From Balaenoptera acutorostrata (Eukaryota; Chordata; Mammalia; Artiodactyla; Balaenopteridae), in the NCBI RefSeq assembly GCF_949987535.1, contig NC_080074.1:23023268-23087267 (forward strand): DNA of 64,000 bases. Direction: 5' to 3'. The translations under genes were made by a program, and so were the position numbers. Position 1 is the stretch's first letter, and the number at the start of each line of letters is the position of its first letter. This document shows positions 36,351 to 48,137 of this stretch, one piece after another. Below the pieces are notes generated by a model that worked only from the letters and a program-made list of their open reading frames with translations, was not told where the DNA came from and did not search any database.

Positions 36351-38943
36351 TTTATGTTAAGAAGATGAGAGAAATGGTAGTGTTATCTGCTTCTGTCCCT
36401 TTCAGCAGGGAGTCAAAGCCTTCCAAGAATCCCTCGCTGCTTTTCTACTCACCTCTCTTTGGCCAAGTCTATGTCATGTGGCCACCCCTAGCAGGAAGAG
36501 AGACTAGGAAAGTAAAGTGCAAGGTTTTTTTTCATTTTCAAGCCTCTATAATGGAAGGCAGCAGGGCAAAAGGGATCTTGAAATGTTTGTTAGGACAGCC
36601 AATTGACAGCATATATGCAACGGGTAGTAAGTGGTTGAAGCAATGTGGGAAGCAGGAAGTCTGTGCTCCAGAGCAAGCAGCTCTAACCATCAGGCTCTGT
36701 TGCACAACAGTGGTGCTGATTATTCCATGGTCAGTAAAAGAGACATGGTCCTGCCTTCATGGACCCAGGAAACAAAGAAGCACACCAGTAAATTTAAAAT
36801 TGAAAATTCCTGTATGTGCTAAGGGATAGAATAATGGGCTTTTCAAAATACTAGAAACAGCTAACGCTCTCTTGTTATCTTCATGGACCCTCAGAAGTCC
36901 GGCAGCCTAACTTGGGAAATGAAGCTCTTTATACAGAAGCCCTTCATATAGAAGCCCTTCACCTTGACTTCTCTGAGGTCCTGTCCTTTCCTCTCTCTAC
37001 ACTCCATCCTATCTATTGTTGTTGTTTTGTTGTTATTATTCATGTGCATCATCTTTTTCTGCATTTCTAAGTTTTTGCTCCATCTTTGATTCTCCCCTCT
37101 GTTCCTCTTCTTCCTTTTCTCTTCTACGCACACATTTCTTAACAGTTTACTGGATACTCCGAGAAGAAGAGGAATTGGGCTTTATTCTTGTGAACTGAAT
37201 TGTTCCTATCTTAGCTTCCAAGGAGTTCGGAAGAGATCATCACTCTTGTAAAAATCACAGTTCGAAATTTCAGACCTCAGAGAGTGTCCACCTGGCCTCC
37301 TTCACACTGTAGGGAGAAGAAACTCAAATGGGAATTGTTAGCAGACTAGTAGAGCTGCGGTCTCAGCGCCACAGATTTCTTCCGATGGCACCCATGCAGC
37401 CCCAGCCATGCAGCCTTGGGAGAGGCCAGCCCGTCCACGTGCCTTTCACACGTGGTGCCTGGCTGAAAATCACCAGCCTCATAGCCTAAAGCCTACCATC
37501 TGCTTCACAGTTAAACAGCCCACCCACAGGTTCAAATCGCATCAACTTTCTCATTCTCCTTAGATCCTGGTGTTCTTTTTCTTTTGATACATAAAAAATC
37601 ACGATATTCAATTAATGTTTGACTCAACATCAGAATTTACTAAAATTTGACGTTGTATAGCCTTCTGCATCTCACCAAAGTATCTTTTCCCAGAATGTTT
37701 GTTATTTCTCTGAACCATCACCCCAAATTCCAATATGAAACATCTGTCACCACCACAGAGAGGCAGAGGCCCAGCTGGCTCAGCCATGGGACACAGAATG
37801 GCCAGGACACACTGTAACCAGATGAGCTACTTTGCTCCAAAAACAAAATTGATTATAAACCCCAGTTTGTGTACCCACAGATTTATATAAAGGTCAAGCT
37901 GCTAGTGTAAGCCCTCGGCTTGTGCTCTGCAGAGTTCTCTACTCTTGTTCATTGAAAGGATGACTCCGCCATGAATGCAGATGAGGTTGTGCAGTTTACC
38001 TTGTTTGCCGACTTTCACGGAAAATTTAAAGTTCCAGGTGTATATCTCAGCAACCAAATGTTTAACTCTGGCTGTGCTTCTAAGTGCAGCACTGTGCTAG
38101 TTGGTGAGTGTTTGGTGGGCAGGGACTTCTCTTCAAGTATTCAGGGACAGTTTTGTCTGATGATTAACAGTTACTATTTCGGTTATAAGCCACAAAGAGA
38201 TCATGACTACTGATTTCACTTTAAGGCTTAGCTCAGCAATTACGATTTAGTAATACTAAAGCATAAGGGTAGTGCAGTAAATGGAAAATCCACTAGGTGG
38301 TCCTGGTGTTCTTCTAACCATAGCAAGCAGCACCAAATACTTTACTCCATCACTTTGTATTCCAAAGGTAAAGCAAAATACGATAGTGAAAATATTTTGT
38401 TGTTGTTACTTAGTATTCATTCTAGATTATACGTAAATAGGTTATTATTTGTAGTGGTTGATCAAAGCTCCTCTAGAGTGTTTAGGATTTTTTTCTCTTT
38501 TTTACATAGATACATGGATTTTAATCTTTTATACATTTTACATTTAATAGATTTTACATATAATACCTCTTTTAATATATTTCCATCTTTTAACCTTATT
38601 TTTATGTTTACTAGAACTTGTTAGCTTATTACCTATGCTTTCATGACATACATACTACCATTTTCTCACCACTCCTCTAGCAATCTCTCTCATATAAGGA
38701 CACAAGCTTCCAAAGGACGGAATGTATTGTCTTATGTGCAGCTTTCCTTCAAACTCAAAGCAATACAATTCTCAGTGATTGTTTTCACTTTTATTTTCAG
38801 TAACCTTATTTAAATATGATCCAGGTTCACAAGTTCCCCATAGAATTCTTATTAGAAAATCATCCCTTATGTTTTAGAATATAATAATAAAATAAAGCTA
38901 ACTTTAAAAATATGCTTAAGTCAGCCTGGTTCCAAGAATCATC
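36351..38943. other. Non-coding stretch, nothing recognised
   Basis: The longest plain interval in this part of the window. The 172-codon frame at 36311-36829 starts inside a suspected repeat and has no recognisable domain; an 80-codon frame at 37971-38213 is likewise unsupported. Confidence 0.4.
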
Positions 38944-38953
38944 TCAAATTCTT

Positions 38954-38983
38954 TTTTTTTAATTGAAGTATAGTTGACGTACA
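38954..38983 (-). mobile_element. About 30-bp L1 3' end insertion
   Basis: A T run followed by 'aattgaagtatagttgacgt' matches the very end of L1 in antisense. 'tcaaattctt' occurs at both 38944-38953 and 38984-38993, giving a 10-bp TSD. Confidence 0.7.
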
Positions 38984-39367
38984 TCAAATTCTTAACCCTC
39001 TGTGAGATTTCCCTTTAACTCCTCCAGTTCTAGTGTCTTTCTGGTTCACAATTACTATTATCATGAAATCTCAGACGTCTTCCCCCAAAGCAGCCTGGGT
39101 AAATTCCCATGGTTCCAGACTCTAGGCAGGATTCCCAGAAGGACAGATGACAGCTGTTCTTTCCGCATGACACTGGCAAAGTGGCACAAGGACAGGTCGC
39201 ACATAGAACACCAGACAAATATCCATTTGCCCTTGAGAAGGTTCCAAAACAAAAGGCAGTGTGTGTGAACATTATCAGAGGTAGTTAGAAAAAAATCGCT
39301 ATTTTTCATTTCAAGAGAAAAGAGACATGGCCCAATCTAAAATGAATACAAACTCCAAAGAACTTTG

Positions 39368-39414
39368 GGATTTTTTGTTTGTTTGTTTTTAATTTTTCCT
39401 GGAGTATAGTTGCT
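39368..39414 (-). mobile_element. 47-bp L1 3' end insertion
   Basis: A TTTG-rich tail, then 'aatttttcctggagtatagt', is the antisense L1 3' terminus. The flanks 39354-39367 and 39415-39428 ('tccaaagaactttg') form a perfect 14-bp TSD. Confidence 0.85.
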
Positions 39415-39532
39415 TCCAAAGAACTTTGAAATGAACCTTTTCAACAAAAGAAATTTGGGAAATTTCAGTAATAATTATATGAATACACTGAAAAGCAATC
39501 AAATATCAAAAGATTGAACAAGAATATAGTTT

Positions 39533-39788
39533 GTTTTTTTTTTAACATAAGGCGGGGAGCAGGACTGGGCAGAAGGAGTTCAGCTGTGACGTAGCCCCAC
39601 AAAGCCTTCAACCTCAGGAGCCCTGAAGTGCATATTGCCCATCAGTGTCCCATGTCAGATTGATAGGGCTGGGTCTTTTTTTTTTGGCTGCATGGCTTGT
39701 GGGATATTAGTTCCCCGAACAGGGATTGAACCTGGGCCTCAGCAGTGAGAGCATGGAGTCCTAACCGCTGGACCGCCAGGGAATTCCG
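39533..39788 (-). mobile_element. Short CHR SINE with apparent 3' transduction
   Basis: On the minus strand the order is: SINE head 'ggaattccctggcggtccag' (39787 downwards), SINE body, an A run (T run 39676-39685), about 132 bp of non-SINE sequence (39675-39544), then a second A run (T run 39534-39543). The outer flanks 39520-39532 'aagaatatagttt' and 39789-39801 'aagaatgtagttt' match at 12 of 13 positions. The TSD brackets the SINE plus the extra segment, so both were inserted together. Confidence 0.82.
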
Positions 39789-40330
39789 AAGAATGTAGTT
39801 TTCTCAGATGGTAAGAATAATACACACCAAACATTTTCTAAGTGTTTGTTGGTTGCTTATTATGCCATTTCAATGTGTGAAAATTGTCACCTAGAAGAAG
39901 GTTGTAATTTTTAATATTTGGTTTTATTTTCAATAAGTTATAATTAATTATTGTTTCAGTTAATTCAAACAATGCAGAAATATATAGAATACAAAGTGAA
40001 AGGGTCTCCTTTCCATTTTCCTACTCCTTTCTACCTGCCCAATACCAGTCCCCAGAGAAAGAGGTAACTTCTGTTAAAAATAGTTTAGTACCTATCCTTC
40101 CAGTAATTTTAAAGGGCTATTAGCATATAATGATATGTGATACATTTTTGGTATATTGATGGTTATATTTTGGGGTGAAATTTTAGCATGTTTTTGTTAT
40201 GATTCTTCTTAAAAATAATGTAAATATACTGTGTATATTGTTCTAGTCCTTATATTTACACACTTAATTTTTTTACCAAGGAATATGCTATTATTATATT
40301 CGCTTTCTCCAATATACATTCCTTTTTTTT

Positions 40331-40622
40331 AAATTAATTAATTAATTAATTTTTATTTTTGGCTGCATTGGGTCTTCATTGCTGCACATGGGCTTTCTCC
40401 AGTTGCGGCGAGTGGGGGCCACTCTTCATTGCGGTGCGTGGGCCTCATTGCGGTGGCCCCTCCTGTTGCAGAGCATGGGCTCCAGGCACGTGGGCTTCAG
40501 TAGTTGTGGTGCACGAGCTCAGCCGCCCCGCGGCACGTGGGATCCTCCCAGACCAGGGCTTGAACCTGTGTCCCCTGCATTGGCAGGCAGATTCTTAACC
40601 ACTGCACCACCAGGGAAGTCCC
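40331..40622 (-). mobile_element. CHR-type SINE, minus strand
   Basis: Reverse complement of a full CHR SINE. The tail is (TTAA)n at 40332-40352, and the head is at the right end ('ccaccagggaagtccc'). The flanks 40315-40329 and 40623-40637 ('tacattccttttttt') are a perfect 15-bp TSD. Confidence 0.92.
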
Positions 40623-40671
40623 TACATTCCTTTTTTTAAAAAAAGTTCTCTAACTTAAAAAAGCTGCACGT

Positions 40672-40934
40672 GGGCTTCCCTGGTGGCGCAGTGGTTGAGA
40701 ATCTGCCTGCCAATGCAGGGGACACGGGTTCGAGCCCTGGTCTGGGAGGATCCCACATGCCACGGAGCAACTAGGCCCGTGAGCCACAATTACTGAGCCT
40801 GTGCATCTGGAGCCTGTGCTCCGCAACAAGAGAGGCCACGATAGTGAGAGGCCCGCGCACCGCGATGAAGAGTGGCCCCCGCTTGCCACAACTAGAGAAA
40901 GCCCTCGCACAGAAACGAAGACCCAACACAGTCA

Positions 40935-40973
<39 letters not shown>

Positions 40974-40980
40974 ATATTAA
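40672..40980 (+). mobile_element. CHR-type SINE, plus strand
   Basis: It begins 'gggcttccctggtggcgcag'. A-box-like 'tggcgcagtgg' is at 40684-40694 and B-box-like 'ggttcgagccc' at 40727-40737, both intact. It ends in a (TAAA)n tail and A run. The flanks 40657-40671 and 40981-40995 ('aaaaaagctgcacgt') are a perfect 15-bp TSD. It closely resembles the copy at 28312-28645. Confidence 0.95.
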
Positions 40981-41098
40981 AAAAAAGCTGCACGTAATTA
41001 AAATATACAACTTGATGAGTTTGGAGATAAGTCTACTCCCATGAACCCATAACCACAATCTGTGCCACGAACCTACTAATGACTTCCAAAAGTGATGC

Positions 41099-41192
41099 AT
41101 TTATTATTATTATTTATTATTATATGTTATTACATGTGATATTACATTTGTTATATTATTTATTATATATTATATTATTATTTGTTATTTTG
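41099..41192. repeat. AT-rich low-complexity patch (TTA/TAT)n
   Basis: Runs of TTAT/TTA units interrupted by 'tgttacatgtgat'-like steps, inside the 3' UTR of the old L1. Confidence 0.8.
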
Positions 41193-41869
41193 TGATAAGA
41201 ACATGTTGTATGAGATCTACCTTCTTAGCAAATTTTTGAGTACACAATACAGTAGTAACTATAGGCACTATGCTGTACAGTACATCTTTAGGATTTATTA
41301 ATCTTGTAAAACTGAAACTTTGTACCCTTTTATAAATACCTAGCTGTTTCCCCCTCCCCCAAGCCCTTGGCAACCACTCTGCTTCTATGAGTTTAACTAT
41401 TTTAGATTCATCATGTAAGTGATATCATGCAGTATTTTTTCTTCTGTGTCTGGCTTTTTTCACTTAGCATAATGTCCTCCAGATTCACTCATGTTGTTGT
41501 AAACGGCAGGATTTCCTTCTTTTTTACAGTTATGTAATATTCTATTGTATGTATATACCATGTTTTCTTTTACCGTTCATCTGTTGATGGACATTTAGAT
41601 TGCTTCTATGTCTTAGTTATTGTGAATAATGCTGCAGTTAACATGGAAGTGCTAATATCTCTTCTAGATCCTGTTTTCATTTCCTTTGGATATATATCCA
41701 GGAGTGGAGTTGCTGGATCACATGGTAGTTCTATTTTTAGTTTTTTGAGAAACCTTCATACTTTTTTGAGGCTGCGCCAATTGACAACCTCACCAACAGT
41801 ATATGAGGGTCCCCTTTCTCCATGTCCTTACCAGCATTTGTTATGTGATTTTTTTTAGTAAAAGCCGTC

Positions 41870-43750
41870 CTAATGGGTATGAGGTGATATCTCACTGTGG
41901 TTTTGATTTGCATTTCCCTGATGATTAGGATTGTTGAGATTTTTTTTCATACACCTGCTGGCCATTTGTATGTCTTCTTTGGGTAAATGTCTATTCAAGT
42001 CCTTAGCCCAGTTTTTAACCAGGTTATCTGAGTTTTGGCTATTAAGCTGTAGGAGTTCCTTATATATTTTGGAGATTAACTCTTTATTAGATACAGAGTT
42101 GGCAAATATTTTCTTCCATTTCATAGGTTGCCTTTTCATTTTGTTGATTGTTTTCTTTATTGTGCAGAAACTTTTTAGTTTGATGTAATCCCACTTGTCT
42201 ATTTTTGCTTTTGTCATCTATGTTTTTGGTGTCATATCCAGAAAATGATTGCAAAAACTAAAATCATTGCCAAATCAAAATTTGATGAAGCTTTTCCCCT
42301 ATGTTTTCTTCCCTGTGTTTTATGGTTTCAGGTCTTATGTTTAAGTCTTTAATCCACTTTTTAAGTCTTTAAGTCTTACATTTTTTGTGTATGGTGTAAG
42401 ATATGGGTCCAATTTTATTCTTTTGCATGTGGATGTCCAGTTATCCCCACACCACTTATTTACACTCTTTTCCCCATTGTGTATTCTTGGCATCCTTGTC
42501 AAAGATCAGTTGACAGTTGTTTGCATGAGTTTATTTCTGGGCTGTCTATTCTGTTCCATTGGTCTCTATGTTTGTTTTTATGCCTGTACCATACTGTTTT
42601 GATTACTGTAGCTTTGTATTATATTTTGAAATTAGGAAGCATGATGCCTCCAGCTGTGTTCTTCTTGCTTGAAATTGGTTTGACTACTCAGGGTCTTTTG
42701 TAGCTCCAAATGAATTTTAGGATTTTTTTCTATTTCTGTAAAAACTGTCATTGGGATTTTGATAGGGATTGTAATAAATATGTAGATTGCTTTGGGTGAT
42801 TAGACATTTTAATAATATTAATTCTTCCAATATGTGAACACAGGATGTCTTTCCATTTATTTGTGTCTGCTTTAATTTCTTTCATCAGTGTTTTTTAGTT
42901 TTTAGTGTACAAAGTCTTTCACTTTCTTGGTTAACTTTATTCCTAAGTATTTTAAACCTTGGAATTTATTGTAAGTGGGTTTGTTTTCTTAATTTCATTT
43001 TTGGGTAATTCATTGTCAGTGTATAGTACCTAGAAATACAACTGATTTTTGAATGTTGATTCTGTATCTTGCAACTCTGCTAAATTCATTTATTAGTTCT
43101 AATAGTTGTGTGTGGGGAGGAGTCTTTAGTATTTTCTACATATAAGATCATGTCATCTACAAATAGAGATAATTTTACTTCTCCTTTCCTGATTTGGATG
43201 CCTTTTATTTCTTTTTCTTGCCTAAATGCTATGGCTAAGACTTCCAGTACAGTGTTGAATAGAAGTGGCAAGAGTGAGCATCCTTGCCTTGCCCCACATC
43301 TTAGAGGAAAAACTTTCGGTTTTTCACCATTGAGAATGATGTTAGCTGTGAGCTTTTTATATATAGCCTTTATTGTGTTGTGGTAAGTACCTTCTAAGGG
43401 GAAATCCCTAGGGTAAGTCCCTAGTTTGTTGAGACTTTTTACCATGAAAGGGTCTTGAATTTTGTCAAATGCTTTTTCTGCAGATGTTGAGATGATCGTG
43501 TGATTTTTATCCTTCATTCTGTTAATGTGGTATAGCACATTGATTGATCTGCATATGTTAAACCATCCTTGCACCCAGGGATAAATCTCACTTGGTCATG
43601 GTGTATGGTTCTTTTAATGTGCTATTAAATTTGGTTTGCTGATATTTTGTTGAAGATTTTTGCATCTGTGATTATCAAGGATATTGGCCTGTAGTTGCCT
43701 GTAGTTTTCTTTTCTTGTGGTATTTTTGTCTGGCTTTGGTAACAGGGTAA
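41870..43750 (-). pseudogene. L1 ORF2 remnant of the old L1
   Basis: Minus-strand frame 43574-43086 covers RT fingers and palm ([26 protein letters not shown], active site as FVDD). Frame 42217-41870 covers a distal segment ([26 protein letters not shown]). Stops and indels separate them. This is a non-functional relic of the L1 reverse transcriptase; the endonuclease is absent. Confidence 0.85.
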
Positions 43751-44221
43751 TACTCTCCTCATAAAAAGGAGTTCCCTCTTCTTTTATTTTTTGGAATGTT
43801 GAAGAAGGATTGGTATTTCATAATTGAAAGCCAATATTATTTCAATATAATTATAATGTAGTATTCCATTTCAAATAACATTCCTATGAATGGGGCTAAA
43901 ATGAATATGTTAGACCTCCATTAGGAAGATTAAATATCATTTTGTATATAATTAGTAAAGTGTTTATTTCACAGGGCGAAGTAATAAAGTAAAATTAATG
44001 TTAATCAGATTTTTAAACAGAGTTGAAAGTATTCTATAATTCACAGCTTTATCCTGCACAATATTCATCACTTTACTTTCAGCACTTAGCCAAAGAAATG
44101 ACTTTGTAATTACCAAGATATATTGTAAAGAAGAATAAAATCTTTCCTACAGCCCACTGTTTCCTTGGCATATTTTAGAAAACCACTCATGTTCATCTGT
44201 TCATAAAGAAACAAAGAACTC

Positions 44222-45013
44222 GAGGGTGTGGAGAAAAGGGAACCCTCTTGCACTGTTGGTAGGAATGTAAGTTGATACAGCCACTATGGAGAACAGTATG
44301 GAGATTCCTTAAAAAACTAAAAATAGAACTACCATATGACCCAGCAGTCCCACTACTGGGCATATACCCTGAGAAAACCGTAATTCAAAAAGAGACATGT
44401 ACCACAATGTTCATCGCAGCACTATTTACAATAGCCAGGACATGGAAGCAACCTAAGTGTCTATTGACAGATGAGTGGATAAAGAAGATGTGGCACATAT
44501 ATACAATGGAATATTACTCAGTCATAAAGAGAAATGCAATTGAGTTATTTGTAGTGAGGTGGATGGACCTAGAGTCTGTCATACAGAGTGAAGTAAGTCA
44601 GAAAGAGAAAAACAAATACCATATGCTAACACATATATATGGAATCTAAAAAAAAAAAAATGGTTCGAAGAACCTAGGGGCAGGACGGGAATAAAGACGC
44701 AGACCTACTAGAGAATGGACTTGAGGATATGGGGAAGGGTAAGCTGGCACAAAGTGAGAGAGTGGCATGGACATATATACACTACCACATGTAAAATAGA
44801 TAGCTAGTGGGAAGCAGCCGCATAGCACAGGGAGACCAGCTCGGTGCTTTGTGACCACCTAGAGGGGTGGGATAGGGAGGGTGAGAGGGAGACGCAAGAG
44901 GGAGGGGGTATGGGGATATATGTATACGTATAGCTGATTCATTTTGTTATACAGCAGAAACTAACACAACATTGTAGAGCAATTATACTCCAATAAAGAT
45001 GTTTAAAAAAAAT
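44222..45013 (+). mobile_element. 5'-truncated L1 3' end (type B)
   Basis: Starts inside the ORF2 C-terminal coding region (open frame 44272-44649 ending LTHIYGI) and continues through the type-B 3' UTR with AATAAA near 44992 and an A-tail. The flanks 44209-44221 and 45014-45026 ('aaacaaagaactc') are a perfect 13-bp TSD. Confidence 0.95.
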
Positions 45014-45429
45014 AAACAAAGAACTCATTAGATTAAGTTCCAAGCAGCAAGAAAAAGCTGTGATGGCTGATAAATATATGGATAGGTGAGTGTAAAGGAA
45101 ATGCCATCAGCGTGACCTATAAAGTAGAGGGACATTTCAAAGAAACCAACTACAAAGAACCAGCCTTTTCTATTACTCGTCGATAACTCTCAAGGGTGAT
45201 GACAAACAAATCCAGAGACCTCAGAAACCACGTTTCTTCCATGTTTTAAAGATGTGAGGGGAAAACAAACACATAAAAATATCTTCTTTGTACAAATACA
45301 TTAGACCGAAGTCCTCAAAACAAGTCAAAGAGAGACATTCCCTCATAGCATTAAACTCAAAAAGATTTTGTAGATGAAGTAGAAACCTCAGAAACCATTT
45401 GAGGGAAGAAGGAAAAAAGACAAGAACAA

Positions 45430-45830
45430 GACAGACAAGGTCCTTGAGCATGGAGTTTCTATTCTAATAAAGATAAACAGACCACAAGCAAGTAAACAAA
45501 TAGATGAGATGATTTCAGATAGGGATAAGCATCATAAATAAAATATAGCAGGCTAATGGACTATGGTAGAATTGGAGCACTATTTCAGGTTGAGTCATCA
45601 AAGAAATTCTCTTTAAGGAGGATACATTTGATCTGAGTTCTGAATGATAACAAAAGAGCCAGCCTTACCAAGATTTGGAAAAAAGCATTCCAGGCAGAGG
45701 GCACAGAAAATGTAAAGGCCACGAGATAGGAACAAGCATGACATTTTGAGGAACAGAAAGAGGGTCAATATAGTTAGAGTTTGGTGAGTGTCAGGGAGAT
45801 ATGGGCAGGAGCCAGATCATACAGGTAGGT
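45430..45830 (-). repeat. L2-like LINE remnant
   Basis: 'aggatacatttgatctgagt', 'agcattccaggcagagggca' and 'caggagccagatcatacagg' form a familiar series found with L2-type repeats. The family assignment is tentative. Confidence 0.45.
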
Positions 45831-46037
45831 CTTGTCCATCCATCCTGTGATCTACCCCAGCCCATGCTCCATGACATCTGTGGCCTGATTTGTCCATGCC
45901 ATCCTTCTGTCACTTCATATGCAGTGTCTTCTATTATCTTTTTACATATAAATATTCTATTTTCTCAACCAGATTTTAAGTTCTCTAACAGCTGGACTGA
46001 ATGCTCTCATCCATAGATCCTACAGTGCTTTGTGTAT

Positions 46038-46038
<1 letters not shown>

Positions 46039-46093
<55 letters not shown>
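46039..46093. repeat. (TG)n microsatellite
   Basis: About 25 TG units with a single TA interruption near the right end. Likely length-polymorphic. Confidence 0.97.
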
Positions 46094-46094
<1 letters not shown>

Positions 46095-46124
46095 GGAATA
46101 TATACTGTCTAGATGGTACAGACT

Positions 46125-46325
46125 AGTGGTTTAGAATTTGAGCTCTGGAACCAAACTAGAATCAAATCATGGCTTTTATTACTTACTGGCTATGTGACTT
46201 TGGGCAAGTTAATATCCCAGTGACTTGGTTTTCTCATCAGTAAATGGGCGGACTAACTGTAGCTGCCTAATAGGGTGGTTGTGAGGATTAAATAGGTTGC
46301 CAGATTGTATAACACTTAAAACATT
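46125..46325 (+). repeat. MIR SINE, nearly full length
   Basis: 'gtggtttagaatttgagctc', 'ttacttactggctatgtgac', 'tttgggcaagttaatatccc' and 'ggtggttgtgaggattaaat' give the sense MIR series. Confidence 0.82.
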
Positions 46326-46354
46326 TAAGGATAAAGAGTACTGTGTCTGAGATG

Positions 46355-46890
46355 AAAACTATACCAGCAATGAACTATGAACCAGCAATTCAACACCTAT
46401 GTATATAACCCGATTGAGTCTTGCATATATACACCAGGAACTTGTATAAGAATTTTCATGGCAGTATAAAACTGAAATTCCAAAGTCCATCAATAGTAAA
46501 AATAGGTAAGCTCTGTATATTCATACAAAAGAATTCCATACAGCGATGAAAATTAACAAACTAAGGTTATACACAATATAAATGAATCTCAGGAATATGA
46601 TGCAGTGAAAAAAAATGCAAAAGAATATATACAAATGATTCCATTTATATTAGTTTCTTACATTCAAAAATATGCAAAACCTAACAATATATATTTAGAG
46701 AGACAAGCATATATGATAAAACTATCAAGAAAAGCAGAAGGATAATAAAAACAAAACTCAGGAGAGTAATTATCTGTAAGAGAGGGAGAGGAGGAGGGGA
46801 TCTAGGAAGAGCATGCAGAAGATATCAGAGATCATGATAATGTACTTTTTCTTACACTGGTGGTGGGTACACTGATGACCATTGTATTAT
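46355..46890 (+). mobile_element. Ancient L1 3' end
   Basis: 'cagcaattcaacacctatgt', 'ttcatggcagtataaaactg', 'tccatacagcgatgaaaatt', 'gagtaattatctgtaagaga' and 'acactggtggtgggtacact' follow the ORF2 end and 3' UTR of old L1. Confidence 0.65.
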
Positions 46891-46894
46891 CAGT

Positions 46895-47065
46895 ACTTTC
46901 ACTCCTGCTACTCAAAGGATAATCTGCAGAGCAGAGTATTGACATCATCTGGGATTTTGTTAGAAATGCAGAAACAGGCCCCAGACTGCATGAATCAGAA
47001 TCTGCATTTTAATAAGATCCCAGGTGATTGTTTGCACATTAAAGTTTGAGGATCATTACTTTAAA
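46895..47065. mobile_element. MER5-like hAT-Charlie MITE
   Basis: 'gacatcatctgggattttgt', 'tagaaatgcagaaacaggcc', 'gaatcagaatctgcatttta' and 'aagtttgaggatcattactt' are typical of MER5-related non-autonomous hAT elements. Confidence 0.6.
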
Positions 47066-47775
47066 ATTTACATATATTTTATAAGTATTCTTTTGTATTT
47101 AATAAACACTTAATAAAAACTTACTTTAAACTATTGATACATGGAACATGATATCACGTTCCAGTTGTATCAGTGTCTAGATCTTTGAAATACTCGATTT
47201 CTTTTTCTTATAATTTCCCCCATACACTTATCAAAAATGAGTGCAGTGATGGCTGTAACAGAGTACTGCATCTAGAACCCAGTTTAATTAATGGTTGAAA
47301 ACTGGCATTCTGTATCAGATGCCCCTTCCTTTGGGGCACTCATTTCAATATCTCAGCAGATTGAAGTAGCCTCTTTTAACAAGATACAAATATTATCAAA
47401 ATCGACTTACTTAATATTACACTTGACATTATCTGGAGAGAGGTTTTCCTCAAAATTATGATATAATCATTTACACTCATAAGTTCTGTAGGAATTGTTT
47501 GGTCTAAGTGTATCTAAAACAGAATTGAGATTTATGCTTTTGCCCATAAGGGAGTATCAAGATGTGGACTTAACTTCTCATTATAAACTGGGCAAAATAT
47601 ATGAAGCACTGTTTGCAGAAATTAGACTGCAGAAAGCCTAGAACTGTGATCTCTGAGAGAAGGGCAACAAACAGAGTGATTTCTACAATTACACCAGATT
47701 TTTGCCTGGAGGCAGTTCATGGACCATGAACAGAAAGAAGGGTAACCCCAAAAAACAGGGCTTCCTTGCTGACTC
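47066..47775. other. Non-coding stretch, nothing recognised
   Basis: No supported gene or repeat family. Confidence 0.45.
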
Positions 47776-47791
47776 AAAAGACAGAGATCAG

Positions 47792-48121
47792 GGCTTCCCT
47801 GGTGGCACAGTGGTTGAGAGTCCCCTTGCCAATGCAGGGGGCACGGGTTCAAGCCCTGTTCCGGGAGGATCCCACATGCTGCAGAGCAACTGGGCCCGTG
47901 CGCCACAAATACTGAGCCTGCGCTCTAGAGCCCACGAGCCACAACTACTGAAGCCTGCACGCCTGGAGCCTGTGCTCCACAACAAGAGAAGCCACCGCAA
48001 TGAGAAGCCCATGCACCACAACGAAGAGTGGCTGCCGCTCGCCGCAACTGGAGGAAGCCCACGTGCAGCAACAAAGACACAACACAGCCAAAAATAAACA
48101 AAATTAAAAAAAAAAAAAAAA
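47792..48121 (+). mobile_element. CHR-type SINE, longer-body subfamily
   Basis: The head is 'ggcttccctggtggcacagt'. Compared with the copies at 28312 and 40672, the body has an extra module around 47922-47955 ('ctctagagcccacgagccac'). It ends in a ~22-A tail. The flanks 47776-47791 and 48122-48137 ('aaaagacagagatcag') are a perfect 16-bp TSD. The long overlapping frames here are chance products of the SINE. Confidence 0.95.
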
Positions 48122-48137
48122 AAAAGACAGAGATCAG

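Larger units (their letters stand above)
40996..43820 (-). mobile_element. Old L1 (L1MA-like), 3' half
   Basis: Antisense L1 with an old-type 3' UTR (41000-41380) followed by ORF2 homology up to about 43820. An AT-rich low-complexity patch interrupts the 3' UTR at 41099-41192. The element is 5'-truncated, with no ORF1 or endonuclease. It is more diverged than the type A and B copies. Confidence 0.85.

Noticed and set aside
36311..36829. 172-codon plus-strand frame as a hypothetical protein
   Set aside because: No domain, begins in a suspected repeat, and a second frame overlaps it. Length alone is weak evidence in mammalian DNA.
40684..40737. tRNA gene suggested by A- and B-box-like sequences
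   Set aside because: These belong to the tRNA-derived head of a CHR SINE with a TSD and A-rich tail. No anticodon arm or mature tRNA end is conserved.
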